Assembly (NCBI GenBank): GCA_965178125.1
Contig: OZ237751.1
Span: 744,001-808,000 of the forward strand
DNA length: 64,000 bases
Direction of reading: 5' to 3'
Source of the DNA: Bilabrum cf. latius
Taxonomy: Eukaryota; Bigyra: Bicosoecida; Bigyra; Bicosoecida
Part shown: piece after piece, positions 9,533 to 23,361 of the stretch
How positions within the stretch are numbered: the stretch's first letter is position 1
How the letters are laid out: each line of letters opens with the position of its first letter
Made by a program: the position numbers and the translations under genes
Notes under the pieces: model-generated
Told to the model about the DNA's origin: nothing
Databases searched by the model: none
Seen by the model: the letters and a program-made list of their open reading frames with translations, nothing else

Positions 9533-12500
9533 TCAATCTCGGTCAATGTATGAATCGTCACTATCGCTCTCCTCCGAGTCGCTGCCTAACTCGGACACGC
9601 CTGCATCTGCCTCTTCGGCGTCGCCATCAAAACCACCGATGGCGTCGTCTTGTGACTGCATGCGTGGGTGCTGCAACAACAGCACCTTCGCCTACTCCGC
9701 CGTGACCTCCTCTACCTCCTCATCATCGTCATCTGAGTCAATGCCGCTCCCCTGTCCCGCATCCTCTTCGTCGTCGGCTTCTAGCCGAGCCTTACCACTG
9801 GTTGCTTCACCCTCATCTTCATCTTGGCCGCTTCGCTCGTCCTCATCCTCCATCGCATGCTGGCCTGAGGCATCCTGGAGCTGCCTGCTCTAGAGCCCAC
9901 TGGATCTAGATCGCCTTGGGAAGGCCACTGCACTCATCAGTGCGACCGATGCTGGACCGAGCCCTAGCAGATAGTTGGCGTCCTGAGCCACACGGGCTTC
10001 GTCGCTGGTAGGCTCGTGCAGGTCGGGCACCTCAGTGTCGCCCTGTGGCTCCGACCTGGCCATGCAGCAGTACAATCGTCGGGACGCCGACTAAAACGCG
10101 GACTGTAGCTCTTCCTCTCCAGAAATCCCGCCCAGATTCTACTGGAGCCATTCAGGCATGGCCGCGAGAAGCAAAATAGCAGGTCGCGAGACGACCAATC
10201 CTTCAGCAAGTGGTCTCCAGCTTCGTTTGCACTCGCTGATAGAATCGTCGACACTGCATTCGCTGTACTGGCTTGACAGCCACATGCAATGGCCGCCAAG
10301 AATGGCCTCCCTGGCGAGAGCGAATTCTGTGCGGGGCTAGCATCCTGTTGGTGTGTCGCACGCTATCAAGCCCCCGCAGTGCAGGATAAGAAGTAGTCCG
10401 TGTACATCCGTTGGCGACAGCCAGGGGAACAAGTTGCGCAGCTCAGATTCCGGCGCAGACGGATAGGCTCTGACAGCGCGGTACATCCCGTGCAGCAGAC
10501 CAGCGAGGAGCCGCACATTCCACCTTGACCCTCCGCGAGGGTCCGTCCAGACGCGAGCAGGCCGCAGCCCGTCTGCTAGTACGCGTGCCCTGCATGCCAC
10601 CCTGGCAGGGTTTGGGATGTACACAGTAGGACTTGAAAAGTCCTTCGTCGTTGATCGCGCTACCACGTCCAGCTCTCGAAACGCCAAACTACCAGTCTAT
10701 GCCATACCTGCTAGATTGGCCACACTGCGGCGATCCACGGCTTGACTGACAAGCTCGATGCCATACTGTACAATACCACCGGATGACCTGCCCATTGCCT
10801 CCTCTCTATCCGCATGGCTCTGGGCAGAGTCAGTCCTCTCCAATTTGGCTGTCTCATCAAGTTCGCTCTTGTCTGACACTGCGACGGTCCTGCTCCCGTG
10901 GAAAGAGGCGTGGGAGGCCTCGACCAGCAGTGGCCCATGCATGCCGCAGACAACTTGCGCTTGACCCCGCAGCACCAGCACTGCCCAAGCCTGCTTGCAC
11001 GGCTTAAAGTACCGAAGCAGGTCGATTGCGTCAGAGCTGCTGCTCACTGCGGACGCGGCGGACGCACCTCGTTGCAGTGATTCCCTGACAAGTTCCATGG
11101 CACGTCGCAGCGCCAGGCCTTCCAAGCCGCGAGACGCGCACGCGCTCATCACAGCAGAAACGACAGCATCCATACTGCTGCTGTCCAAGCCTTCCAAGGA
11201 AAGCTCGCCAGCGTCCGATGGTGACGTTCGAGGCTTCTTCTGGGCAGATGCCATTGCGCTGGCCGTGGGACCACATCTAATCTCGGATCCGCTTCTTCCA
11301 CGCTTGCTGCCCAGAGCGGGGCTGCGTGCTCCGTCCGAAGTTATCGAAGCATGATCTGTGCCGCCGGTCGATTGCCTTCTTTCTCGAGCTATGGCAAGCT
11401 GCCGTACAACATAGTCTGGCCTCTGCATTGCGACATACTGTGCTTTGCTGCCCTGAGCGGTACTGTGCAGAATGACCCTGAGATCGTGCGCTGCTGCCGC
11501 CCGCGTGCGAATCAGTCGATCTGCCAGCCTCGTGTTGCTGTCAATCAGGAAGGAAACATGACCATTCACAGGCGGGAGTATCTCCAGTGTCTCAAAGCCA
11601 CTCGAAAGCAGTCGGTTGAACACGGCAGAAGTTGCCAGGTCGATAGAGACCGAATCGTTCGCGACGAGATCAACGTAAGGTACTCGGTTGCCAACTGCGC
11701 TTCTGCCGCCGGCTGCATCGCGGATGACAGACATGTGTACCGATGCCCGACTCGGCGGACTAGATGCACCCAAAGCCGCTCCCGATGAGCGGGTTGAACC
11801 TGACTGCTACGGGGCCACTTGCCTTTGGAGGTGCCTCAGCACGGAGGAAGTCACCGCCCTGGCTGCAACCAAGGACAAACGCTTGCTCTGCGGGGAAGTG
11901 GCGTCACGGATGAGCCTGGCTAGCATCGCAATATCTGCGGCGCGGTCGTTCAAGCCCGGCTTGACCTGCATAGGATGACCCGCCAGAGCCAGTGCAACCT
12001 GGGCGGCAATCTCGCAGTGGACAGATGGAAGTACATCGTGCAGCCAATCAGTCTTGTGGACCGAAGACGATAATACAGTCGTGTATCCCAGCATGCCTGC
12101 GGTTCCTGGGGGCGACTCTGCAGGCCAGGACGGCACTATGGCTGCGGCGAGCTCACTCGAAGCGGCAGGTGCAATCCCGCTGGTGATCGCATCGATCTGG
12201 GCTGCGTTGCCTCGGCTTGCAAGTGGCACCAATCGAGCCAACCTATGCGATGCGCTGGCAGTTCGGCGGCTGTCAAGTCTGAAGGCCAACTCGTGCGAGG
12301 TCCTCACGTCTGCCGGCACTGCTACGGCGGAGCCTGCTCCTCGCGCAGGAGCAGCCGGCATGTTGGCACTCCTTGGTGGACTCGAAGGCAAGAAGGCTCC
12401 AATGCCACCGATCGTGCCTAGAGCCGAGTCCTCGCTGCCCTGCCCAGCTGCAGAGGCCGATGCGGCGTCTGCATCAGCCCGTCCCACTTGTGGCTAGGTT

Positions 12501-15500
12501 TCCACGAATGCGACAAGCGCTGGCTTTGGGACAGATTGTGCATCAAACCTGGCCAGCATCTTCGCTTGGGATCGGAACGACGCCAGAACCGAGGCTTCCG
12601 CTCCGAGGCCGTGGTCTGTCTCAAGCCTCCGCACTGCGGACTCTACGCCCCCCCCTGCAGCTTCGCCCAAGGCAGACCAGTCCGCGTCTAACCGCGCCGA
12701 CTCGCCGGCAACGTGACGCATTGCAACCAGCGCGTGGGGGGCTCTTACGGTCAACTCAAACTTGCTAGACGGCTGCAGCAAGATCATGAGTGGAACCAGG
12801 TCTGCACCGGCGATCTCGCGCACCTTAGGGGCCGCCTAGATGGCTCCGCGCGGACCAAGCGACACAGCGGCATGCACGTAGGAGGCTGGCCACACCTGCA
12901 AGAAGGTGGATCCTTCTTGTTCCTGGTTGAGGCCAAGTCGGTTGGAGGCGTTGGAATTGCCACGGTCGCCGAACGCACGCGTTCGCACGTCGGCGATGCC
13001 GCTGGCAATCAGACGTGCGAACCCATGCCTGATCCCGGCAAGTGGCAGCGCGGTCTTGCATCCGAGCTTAAAGGCCGTGGCATCGCTGGAGACCAGCCCT
13101 GCCTCCTAAATGATCGCGTCGTCTTCATCCATGATGGCAGCGGATAGCGTCGCTGCTTCCTCCATCGAGCGGAAGGCAGCAGGTAGCAAGGTAGCAGGAG
13201 GGACTGATGCGGAGGATGCGCCTGCACCTGACGCCGCCAGGCCAAAGCCATCACTTCCAATCTGCGGAGGCCTGACGTACTCGAGAACTGTACGAGCTGC
13301 ATCGGGGGAAGGGGGCAGACAACTGCTGAAAAAGAGGCGAAGCGCAGTCCGGAAACCTGCCGCGTGCGTCTCAAGCGCAACTAACCCACCTTCTGCCGAT
13401 TTCAGCGCGTCATGGGGCCGATGGAGCACAGGGCCAAAAGGAGAATGGACGCATGGCAGTCTCATTGTGCGTAGCAGGCCTGCTGCCGGGCCACAGCCGT
13501 AGTCCCAGGGGCGATCCGCTGCTGCGTGCCCAAAGACGCCAGCCGTACCACCATCTGCTACGGGGCCGCTGTGATGCTCCATGTTCTCGAGAGTAGACTT
13601 GAGCCTTGCAGCGGTTGGATGTTGGCTCGCTCTCATGTCCTAGCTATCTGCTGTGTTGGAACGCGACTTAGTGTAGGAAGCAGGAGCTGACGATGCGACT
13701 GCAGACTACACCAGATCACCGTCGACAGAGTCGCTGTCGTCCATGTTGCCTGCAGCCACCGCAAGCGCGTCTGGGACGGCGTGCCACGGAGCATCCGGAT
13801 CCTGAATCATCCGAATCCCATGGCTGCCAACCCTGCGGTGTCCCACGTCGACCTGCATGTCGAGAGAGACAGAGCTATGGCTCGCCCTATATCTCCCAGA
13901 GGGTTTCGGGAGCGACGGCACTGGCCGATGCTGGAGAGATAGTCGGTCCAGCTCCAGCCCATCCCACGCGGTCTAGAAGCCCTAAATTTCAACCTCTTCC
14001 TCCGGTATGACAGCCGTCTGCGAGTGCTGCAGGACGCGCGGTGCCCCGTAGCTGTGGAAGAGCTGCGTATCCACGAACCCGCCTTGCTCGATTCCGTGCC
14101 AACCGTCGGCCTGTTGCAGTAGGAGCCCGGCCCCAGCAAACGACGTAGCAGCGTCCTGCTGAGAGGAAGCGCTGCCCTACCTGTCTGAATCGGGTGCGCG
14201 TGTTTCCGAACCAAATAGACCAGCCGACTGCATGGAACGTATCGCAGGTGCTGATGACGATGATGCGGCTGTTGCAGCCGCCGCGGCACCGGCAGCCCTG
14301 GCCGCGGCATTTATTGTCCAGGTAGACGATACCTTCTTGGGCTAGCCCGGCATACTGACCAGGCTGCGTCGGCGAGCATTAGAACCCTTTCCAAAGCTGA
14401 TTGGCAAGAGTGACAGAGCCGCTTTGCCGTCCCTGGCCTTTCTTCCGAGCGAGAGCATGTAGCCCTCGGAGGCAGGGATAATGGACATGGCGTGGGCCAG
14501 ATCGAGCAAGGCTCGCTTGTGTGTGCTAGCAAGCCTGATGGTCGAAGCCAACGCTGTTGTTCGAGATTGCAGCGGAGCGATAGAGCTAGCAAACAGCTCA
14601 GTACCAATGCTGCAGCGCGTCTTCTGGTCTGCATGTCTCGTGTACTTCCTGACATCGTCGCGAAGTTCGCGAATCGTGTTGTGCGGCCTGAGTTGCTGCT
14701 CCAGCTCCCTAAATCCCTCCCTGGTCCACCCACAGAGCTGCGAGAATGCGACCATCAGGTTGAGGGGCAGCGCAATGCAGATCTTGGTGCTGCCGATCTA
14801 GTCTTCGTGCACACGCGTGTCCGCGTGTCTGAGGGCTGGGGTGGACGACGAGGCACTCGATGTTTGACGACGACTGCCAAAGTTGAGAGTGGCACCGACT
14901 CCCTGCATGACTGATGGGTGCGTGCAGGTGAATGCCCCAATGGCAGCACGAGAAGTAACCGCCTTCGCGAATGATCGTGCTGAGTGATGCCTAGTGAAGG
15001 CCCTAAAGATAGCCCCGTGCTGCTGGCGTGACCATTTCATGAACGAGCTCTCACCGGCGGCGGCATCCGATCCATCCCAATTCAGCAGTTTGCTGACATT
15101 CGACGATGCTGTGGCTGCAGGATTGTCCCCGGTGGCATCAGCAAGGACACAAGCAGCCACGGCGGCCGACATGGTGGCAGCCGAATGCATGCTGCAGCGC
15201 ATGAGCTCCCTGTGCAAGCGAGCGTCCACGCCGGTCACTCTGCCCCTCTTCTTTGTGCGGGCCCCGTGCTTATTTGAGGGAGACTGCACAAGCATTCCGG
15301 GCAGCTTGGAGTAGGCAACTAGCTGCTTGGCCAGAGTAGCCACCTGATACGCAGTTGAGGCCTCCTGAATTCGGCTGGACCATGTCTGCTCCTACGCCCG
15401 CCTCACTGCCCACGTCCGCAGCCCCTGACTCAGGATCGTGTCGTTTCCCCTCGCTGGCAGCCCAAACAGGAAATCGTACATTTCAAACGTCGGGTACCCG

Positions 15501-18500
15501 AAGAGCTCCTGCGCAGACATGCCTTCAACCGCGGGGCGGAGCAGCGCCACCCTGTCCTCTGTGCGCATGCAGTGGTGCGACTTGATCCACAGGTGGACAG
15601 CAAACTGGCCCACCGCCACGTCCTTGCCCTGGTACTCCCCGTGCAGCACGGAGCGCACATCTCCGTTAAATCGCGCGAGCTCTAGCGTCTCCTTAGTGTT
15701 CTTTTTGACGCCTGTCTCGACGGGGATGCCCATTTGTTCCTCAAGCTCGCTCCCCAGCCGGCGCGCCTCTTCGCTCCTGAGACAAGCCTGCACGTTCAGC
15801 TTCAACCAGGAACTCTAGCCACCGCCTCCAAACTTGGTCGCTGCTTCACGCGGGTTGCTTCCCAGGAGCGTCTGCGATAGACCACTGGCTGCCTCATGCT
15901 TCGAAATCTATGACAAGGTGCGGCCGGGCAGGGCAACCTCACGCCACTGCTGCAGGCTTCCAACGCAGCTTGGGGAGGCAAGTCGGACTGGTTGATTAAA
16001 GGCTGATGAGCTATCCACCCAGACGCTGTCCAGAGATAGAACACTGCGAGCTCGGGTACATTCACGCATGAAGTAGCTTGTCATTCGCTTGCCATGCGCC
16101 GCGAGACTGAAGAGGCCACCTGCAAAATCGACAGATGGCACCCGGATGCCGCCCAGCCGCATGCCCCGACGCGATTCCACTTCCGCACCGTACAGCACGG
16201 TGGGACTTTCAATCTCACGCATGCTGAGGGGTGGTACCAGGGTGCTGTGCGGGTGCATCGGGCTGCCACGCGCCTGCCTCTGGGCGTCGAACCTAGAGTG
16301 CGAGGTCGCGCATATATGCTCCTGGGCCTCATCCTGGTGCATGGACGCGTGGAGAGCCTCCCAGTAGGAGTCGGCGTCCTGGCCCGAGAGATGCACCCAC
16401 CTAGGGCTCGCTAAAACCAGCTGCAGCAAGCCCTGTCGGAGCACCCGCAGCTTCCTGCTCTCACAAGCAACCGAGACGCCACCGCTGCTCTCAGCACGGG
16501 CAATGCCGGCGGGTCGGAGTAGAGAGTCGCCCGGCTGGCTCATAGACTCCTCGAGCTGGCTTGCCTGCATGCTGTCGTTAAAGTGAGAGGACCCTGCATC
16601 GCTTGCTGGCATCCGATCGCGAGCGTCACGAGCCGCCCCCAGCTCCGGGTGAGATTCCTCGTACGACACGATCTTCTCGCCGAGTGCTGTGATCAGCTTG
16701 CCCATGCCAAACAGCCTCACATTATCCACGAAACGGTTGCCGTAACGTGCCCTAGCGCGTTTCTGCTTCCTATCGGAGCTCCCAGCCTGTTGGGATGGTG
16801 AGTCAGCATCGCCTGCCCCAGAGGCAGCTGGGAGCAGTGTGGATCGCTTTGGGACAGCAAGGGCTGCGGCTCTTGCAGCTGCCGCAGCAGCTGATTTGCG
16901 GGCAACGGGTGCGCTGTTTTGCTTCGCCTGCTACTTCTAAACCTTTGCCTTGGAACGAACGCGTCGCTCTCTAGCAAAGCGACCCTTGTATTGCGCCTTG
17001 AGACCAGATAGTGTTGTCTGGAAGGTTGGTGTCGACGGGACGGGGATCCCAGCAGCGATGCAAAGCATGACGGCGTGACGAATCTTGCCTAGGTCCTTGA
17101 TCTGCCTGCTCTCGTCTGCGTACATCGTCAGCAAAGTAGGAGACTTAAGCCCCACTTCAACTTTCGCCAGCGAGGCACCGGATGCGATTGTAGCTGCACG
17201 CTGCGCCGGCAGGGGCATGGGAACAGGACCAGAGACCAGCTGCTCGAATCCTAGCTAGTCGAACATTTGCAAAGTGGGTGTAGAGCACAGGGAGACCCAG
17301 TAAGCATGCATGGATGAATGGTTGTTCACCATGCCGGGAGGCACGCTGCTTGCCGATACGACCCTTGCTGTCTCATGGGCAGACCGGAGGGCTCGCTCGG
17401 CCGCAACAGCACCGGATCCCAAGTCGTTCTCAGCCGCAGCCAAGCTTGAGGACGACGCAGAGGATGGTCCCTTGCGTGATCTACCAGAAATACTCTCCGG
17501 GGGAATCTAGAAGGATGCAACTAGGCCCCGATACAGGTAGGCCTCGAGCGCGGTACCTGGGGACTGCACCACAAGCCGCTACTCTCTTAAGAGCTCCATT
17601 GCAGCTTTGCGGGCACCCCTGGTATGCTGCGCCCAGCGCCTGCATGTCATTTCGTGCAAATGCGACACTCTAAAGGTTGCGCTGCCATCGCGCGCAGCTG
17701 CCCGCACGGTCGGTGGGAGGGACGACAGAGTGGCTGAGAGCGGGCCGCTGGGCACCTCGGATACGCCAGCCTGCTTGCACGCATCGACGACTGCAGCAGC
17801 CAGCAGGAAATCCGCAAGCCTGTTGGAGACCTGCTGCATCAGATCGTCCCTGTCGGGGAGCCCGAATGACTGCAGGGCTTCTCCAATCTCTAGCCTTGCG
17901 AAGGCGTCCGTGTCCTCTACCCAGCGATCCACCAGACTAGAGCCTGGAGCACCCTGGCCCGCCAGTAGGCCCACCCAGTTATTCGAATTGACGGACGGTG
18001 ATTTGCTGCATGCGGCTTCAACAAAAGCTCGGTGCAGCGATCGTGCGGCCAATACCACGCCGCATTGGTAGGCATGGAACGGTTCGTCCGCCCTTGGATC
18101 GGTTCGCCCAACAGACGCGAACGGAGACACGGATGCTTTGGCTGCGTACAAGGCCCACTACCGAACGACACCAAGCGCCTGATCTTGCCTTTGGCCCGAC
18201 CGCAAAGCGAGAGCGAGGGTATCTATCGCTGCCACTCTATCCTTGATCTTGGATTGGTCCACAACGCCTGAAGGGTGATCCGGGAATGGGTGCCTGGCCA
18301 GCATGTTGGCCAGGTAGGCGTCGAGCTCTGCCTGGTCAAAGTCAGTGCTCAGCCAGGGCCTGTCAGATTCCACGGCTGCCGCAGTAGTCTTCCGCGAGGA
18401 CTTTGCAGTCCCTGTTGCTGCCTTGGTTCGCCTCTGCTTCGACTGCGAGCTTATCGCTGCAGAAGCGGCAACCAATTCTGCAACTGTTTCACTCACCTTG

Positions 18501-21500
18501 CTCCTCTTCGAAGCGCTGTCACCAAACGATGATCGCCTGGATCTCATCCCAACCGACAAGCGGCGCGAAGCAGCCGGTAGGATGAAATCGTACTTGGGTT
18601 GGTTCGGCAGCCGAGCAACTTGCGTCCAGCGATCCCCCACGTCCAGAAGTACACGCTGCAGCGACCTATGGTTGGATGCTACCGTACTGCCCTGACCGCC
18701 AGGTTCCACCCGGCTGCTCAGCAACCCCGCATCGCCCAGCAGCTGGAACGTCGGGACGACAAAGCCACGCGCGCGGTTCTCCACGATCGACTTGGCAATG
18801 TGCTGCACCTGCACGACCTCAGACCCCGCCGCGAAGGACCCAGCAATGAACTTGTCCAGCTACGCCGGGTCTGCGATCTTCTTGAGGGACCAATAGAGGG
18901 CCAGAAGGTTTTCTTTCTGAGTGATCCCGCTCCGCTCCGGCACGCAGCAGGCCAGCAAGACCTCAGGGTCGCGGTCGGCGGCGTCGAGCAGCTCCGAATC
19001 GGCCGCATCGCGGAACGGCTTGCCCAGCACGTCCTGTGCCCCACGAACTCGGCGTGCGATCCACCCCCGGAACCACCTGCGCGCGTTGCTCCCCGCCTTC
19101 GTCTCAAGGCTCATAGTGAAGCTTGGTTTGCCCGTGGTGTCGAGGTACTGCTGCAAGACGACTGCTTTGACGGCCTCCAGCCCAGGCCCCTGCACAGCGC
19201 TCGCAATCCGCTGGTTGGAGTCGAAGGGAACCATCGTGTAGCTCGGGGAGGAGGTCTTATACAGCAGCATGCTGTGAACGAATACAATCACTGGAGCTTT
19301 CTTTGTATTTTTCTTGCCCTTGTTGATGTCAACGGCACATCGGAGGCGGATGCACTCGCTGCCGAATCGATGGTTGCCCTGGTTATGATTTTCGCACAGA
19401 GGCTCGATCAGCCTCCTTACGGTGCTCTTGTCAGGCTTGGTGCCGATACATCGCTTTAGCTGCTGGGCAGCATCCGCTTGCTCCGTCGTGAAGGGACGCC
19501 TGCCGTCTTGTTCGCCAGGGGCATTCTGCGCGATGATATGAAGCGACCTCCACAGGGTGACGTCCAGCCTGTGCTCTGCCATGACTCCCACCATGCAAAG
19601 CACCATCCGGGCTGCCAGCTGGATGGCTTGCTCTCGAGTACGCACGTGTCGGCTGAGGTTTCCAGTGATTGGGATGGACGCAGCGGGGCCAACCTCGCAG
19701 CCGACCACTCCAGGTGCCATCATCAGCGATGCTGGGGCGACTCTCGTAGGCAGCATGAGGTGCATGGAGTTCACGCAGCTCACCCGAGCTGCTTCCGCGA
19801 GACCGAGCGGCCCCGTGGGTCTACCCAACGCAAGCTGGAGAAGCGTTGTGGCGTCACCTGCGGGGGCAGACACAGCCACCCGTGGGAATCGCCTCATGGT
19901 ACTCCAGTCCGACAGCGGGTGGCATAGCGCTGCCCGAACCGCTGGGCAGGATTGTCCTTCGCTCTGGTGAGGCATATTCGCAGTTACCTGAACCCCGAAA
20001 GGCCGTGGCAAAATGTAGGCCTGCGCAGGCCTCGCACCGTACTGCAGGGGCGCTGCATCCATGGCGACGCCAAGCTCCTCCAGCCCGCTGCTACTCTGCA
20101 GCTGCTTCACCAGCCGTGGGGCCAGGTAGGTGTCCAGTGAATTCACCGGCAGGCCGAAAGGCCCATGCATGCAGGCCAGCTGCACGATCTGTGCCGTGCT
20201 GTGCAGCTCCATGACTGCCTGGGGGCCCAGACCAAGAGTCCCCGAGCTCGCAATGGGTAGACCGTCGCTGTACACGCTTGGCAGCGGTGTCCTTCCCAGC
20301 CTGGTGGCAGCCAGCGCGCCTCGATTGGCAATCAGCTCGGTGCCCGGCAGTGCGGAATCTGCGGCAACTGGTGCACCAGACTCAGGTCGCGCGGCAGGTG
20401 TTGAACCACCAGAGGCACGGAGGCATTCACGGTCCCATAGCCAGCCCTCCACCTGTGATATAGTCCCAAGCATTGCTACCTGGTCGAGCAGTGACCCCGG
20501 CCCTTCGCCTGCAGTGTTTTTGCCGACCACATTGCGGTGCGTGAGCGAGCCTGCCGAGCCGCGGGTTGGTCGCACCTGGCTGCCTGGAATGCCCTGATCG
20601 TAGCCTGCAAGCAGTGCAGGGGACAGCGAGAGCTTTGCCAAAGAGGCGTAGTTGGGCCCAAGTTGCTCCCACCCCTGCAAGACGCAGAAGACCACGTCGT
20701 TGGCGAGGCTTTTGCTCTTGCTGGACTTGCTGCTCAGCGGTAACGATGAAGAAGAGCCCGACGGAGACTCGGGAAAAGACACATTCTTGGAATACGCAAT
20801 CTACCAGTGGTCCTGGCCCCGCACCGTAAGGCACTGCACCCACGGGTTCTCCATTGCCTGCACCGGCATCTCGTCGAGCAGCTGTCGGACCAGCACGCGA
20901 TCGCCGCACACCCCATCGAGAAGCATGTACCCGGCAGACTCTGGCACAGCAAGCACGTCGTGCACCACTTGGGTGACGGGGTGCGAGCTTTCGAATTCGG
21001 CGGGGCTGGCAGTGGTGCTCGCGACGAGCTCTCTGTCCACCACGATCCCCTTGGCATGCATGCTGCCCGCCTCCTCGCGAAGGCTCCTGTTCCTCGACCC
21101 CCTGTGCTTCTCGAGAAACCTCTACTCCACGTCGTGTAAGCTCGAATTCATCGCATGGACGTCCTTTGAGACGCTGAGAAGACCAGCAGCTGTAACAAAC
21201 AGAGAGCCCCGGCCCTCCATCCGAGAGCATGCACCAGGCCGCAGATGATCCAGCCAGTGCTGGTCGAGGACGGCTGCGGGGGCAGTGCTCCACCTGTCCA
21301 AGTCGGTCGCCGCCGCTGAAGTGTCGGTGGAAGCGCCGCTAGGTGCCGAGCGGGATCCGGAGAACTGGGGCGCGAGCCCGAGCATCCCTGCAGCCCCCGT
21401 GTGAGAAGGGCCATCGCTAGGGGCGTTCGACGCTCCGATAGATAGCACGTCGACCGCCCTGCCGTCAGCCGCGGCACCCCCCGTTGCGGAACCAATGCGG

Positions 21501-23190
21501 CTCTTGGCTCGAATGGCTCGGGGATACAAACGCGCCCGCCTGAGCATCACAAGCCCGAAGTGCCCGGCAACATGAGCCCGGCCAGCCTGTGACATGTGTG
21601 TGGAGCTGAAGCTGCCCTTTCCATCATGTCTGGCAACCTCCAGCCTTTCTGCTTGATTGCGGATGAGCGCACTCGCCCTGAACATGATCCGCTCATCGCC
21701 ATCAGCGGCACTGATCTCCCCTGGGGGGCTCGGCCGGAGCCGAGTGGTTCCCATGCATTCAGCAGACCGCACCAGGCCGCATGCCGGCCACAACCAAGGG
21801 GCTTCGGAGCCCGACCTGCGGGAGAAGCCGTCAGCTATCCTCATAATTGGCAGCATTTGGCCCCGCGCGTACCGAAGCAGGGTAGTGGATCGCGACTTGT
21901 TTCCGCTCGTAGAGTTGACCGTCAGCTGCTTCACGTTGTCCACGATCTGCGTGGCAACTTTCGCCTACATCTTTTGCTGGGCCTTGCTACGCGCCTGCTA
22001 CCTCTTCTTCTCGCTCTCTGGAGTGCTGCTGGTGGGCCTGCCTCGAAGCACGGTGAACACGGTGCTGGAGGACTCGACGGGGGCGCCGCGCCGTGCCGCG
22101 GCCGCATTGCCAGAGGGCGCACCACCCGCGAGATCCCTTGCGATGGAACCCGCAGCATCCGTGTACTTGTATCCGGACATGGTACAGCTCCGGATTGTGG
22201 CAGCCGCGCGCTGCTGCGCGTGCGTGGCGCCTACGACGCGAAGGATGCGGGTTCCCAGCACGTCTGCGAACTTGGTGTGGATCTCTGACGTGATACCCTG
22301 TCGGCCGTTTGCCAGGAGCATGCAAAGTAGGTAGTAGAGGAAGGAGGGCTCGTGAGACTGCTCGGTCTTCGGTCCGGTGCTTGCTAGAGGGGTAGAGGCG
22401 CCTGCGAGCACGACGGGGTCTAGAAGAAGCTGATCGGCTTGGGTCTACGCCGAAGCGGAGTCCATTCCTGCCGACGCGCCTGCCGAAATTGAGTTGAGAT
22501 CAAGGTACCCAGCCATGCCTGCGTTTTTGCTCCCGCTTGGTGATTCTTTATTGGAGTTGGGCGGCCCCGATGCTCGCTGCAACTGCGATGTTCGTACAGC
22601 CGCACCCCAGAACGATCGGCAATGGCCATGAAGGACATCTCTAGTCTCCAATATCATGTTAGATGCAGTGCTTCCGACAGACTGGATCGCCGCATCCTCG
22701 GTTGGGAAGAACCAAATGCAGAGCTTCGGTATTCGCCGACTTCGAATCGATCTGACGTTGCCAGACAGAACTGCAAGCAATGGAGCACCCGGAAGCGCTG
22801 GCATGCACTTAAACAATTTCGAAGTACGGGAAAGGCTAGAACGCTATTTAGCTCCCAGCACTCGGGCGTGGTCCTGCGTGGCGGAACTGGAAAACTTCAA
22901 ACTGCAACAGCACGTACCGGCTACTCGCACCAGGGAGCAAGCACCGGTCTACGTCACGGACTCACGCTAGACTCGTTGGCTAAACCAACTTTTACTGTAA
23001 CTGACGGGTTCGTAAGCAATCTCTTCAACAGAATGGCTGCAGCTACGGATACCTGCTTCGAGCTCGCAGTCAACACCTTGCCAGAGTACGCCTCCAGCTG
23101 CTCAACAAGAAGTTGAACCAATGAATACCAGTCATAACCCTCGTATGCACCATTTAAGGAAGAAATACAGGATTGGACAATCCTATTCAT
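9533..23190 (-). CDS. Giant protein, candidate largest subunit of RNA polymerase III factor TFIIIC (TFC3/GTF3C1-like)
   Basis: Exon 1 is 23190..22966 (75 codons) and exon 2 is 22873..9533, split by a 92-bp phase-0 intron (GTGAGT...CGCAG). Predicted 4,521 aa. I walked the joins between fragments codon by codon: exon 2 contains ~33 TAG and no TAA/TGA over 13.3 kb. The N-terminus (MNRIVQSCISSLNGAYEGY) matches the first helix of plant and animal TFIIIC largest subunits. Around residue 1,225 DKSTVRRLIEPL, followed by a Lys-rich turn and VIVFVHSML, resembles the winged-helix block of that family. Near 4,210-4,255 a C-terminal winged-helix-like segment (PESELRNLFPWLSPTDVHG) fits the family's C-terminus. 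The tail is Asp/Glu/Ser-rich. Known family members are about 1,200-2,100 aa, so this would be more than twice the usual size, inflated by Ala/Ser/Gly-rich spacers. Identification rests on weak motifs; the gene model itself is firm. Confidence 0.6.
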
Positions 23191-23361
23191 GACGTAATTC
23201 TCTTCGGAGTGCCTCCCGAGCAAGTTCTCATTCTCGTTAGTTGCGTGTGGTTTAGGATACAAAAATACGAATTGGTCGAGCTCCTCTCCGCGAATGTAAA
23301 CTCATTGCGATTGAACCATTAAATCATGGAAACGATACGAGATTGAGTAGCCACTGTACGG

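Noticed and set aside
9495-9893. + strand Ser-rich ORF
   Set aside because: It is the complement of the acidic Asp/Glu C-terminus of the TFIIIC-like protein.
18599-19459. 286-aa + strand ORF, and other long + strand ORFs between 9.5 and 23 kb
   Set aside because: They lie antisense to the continuous - strand TFIIIC-like frame, have no recognisable domains, and arise from GC-rich codon bias.
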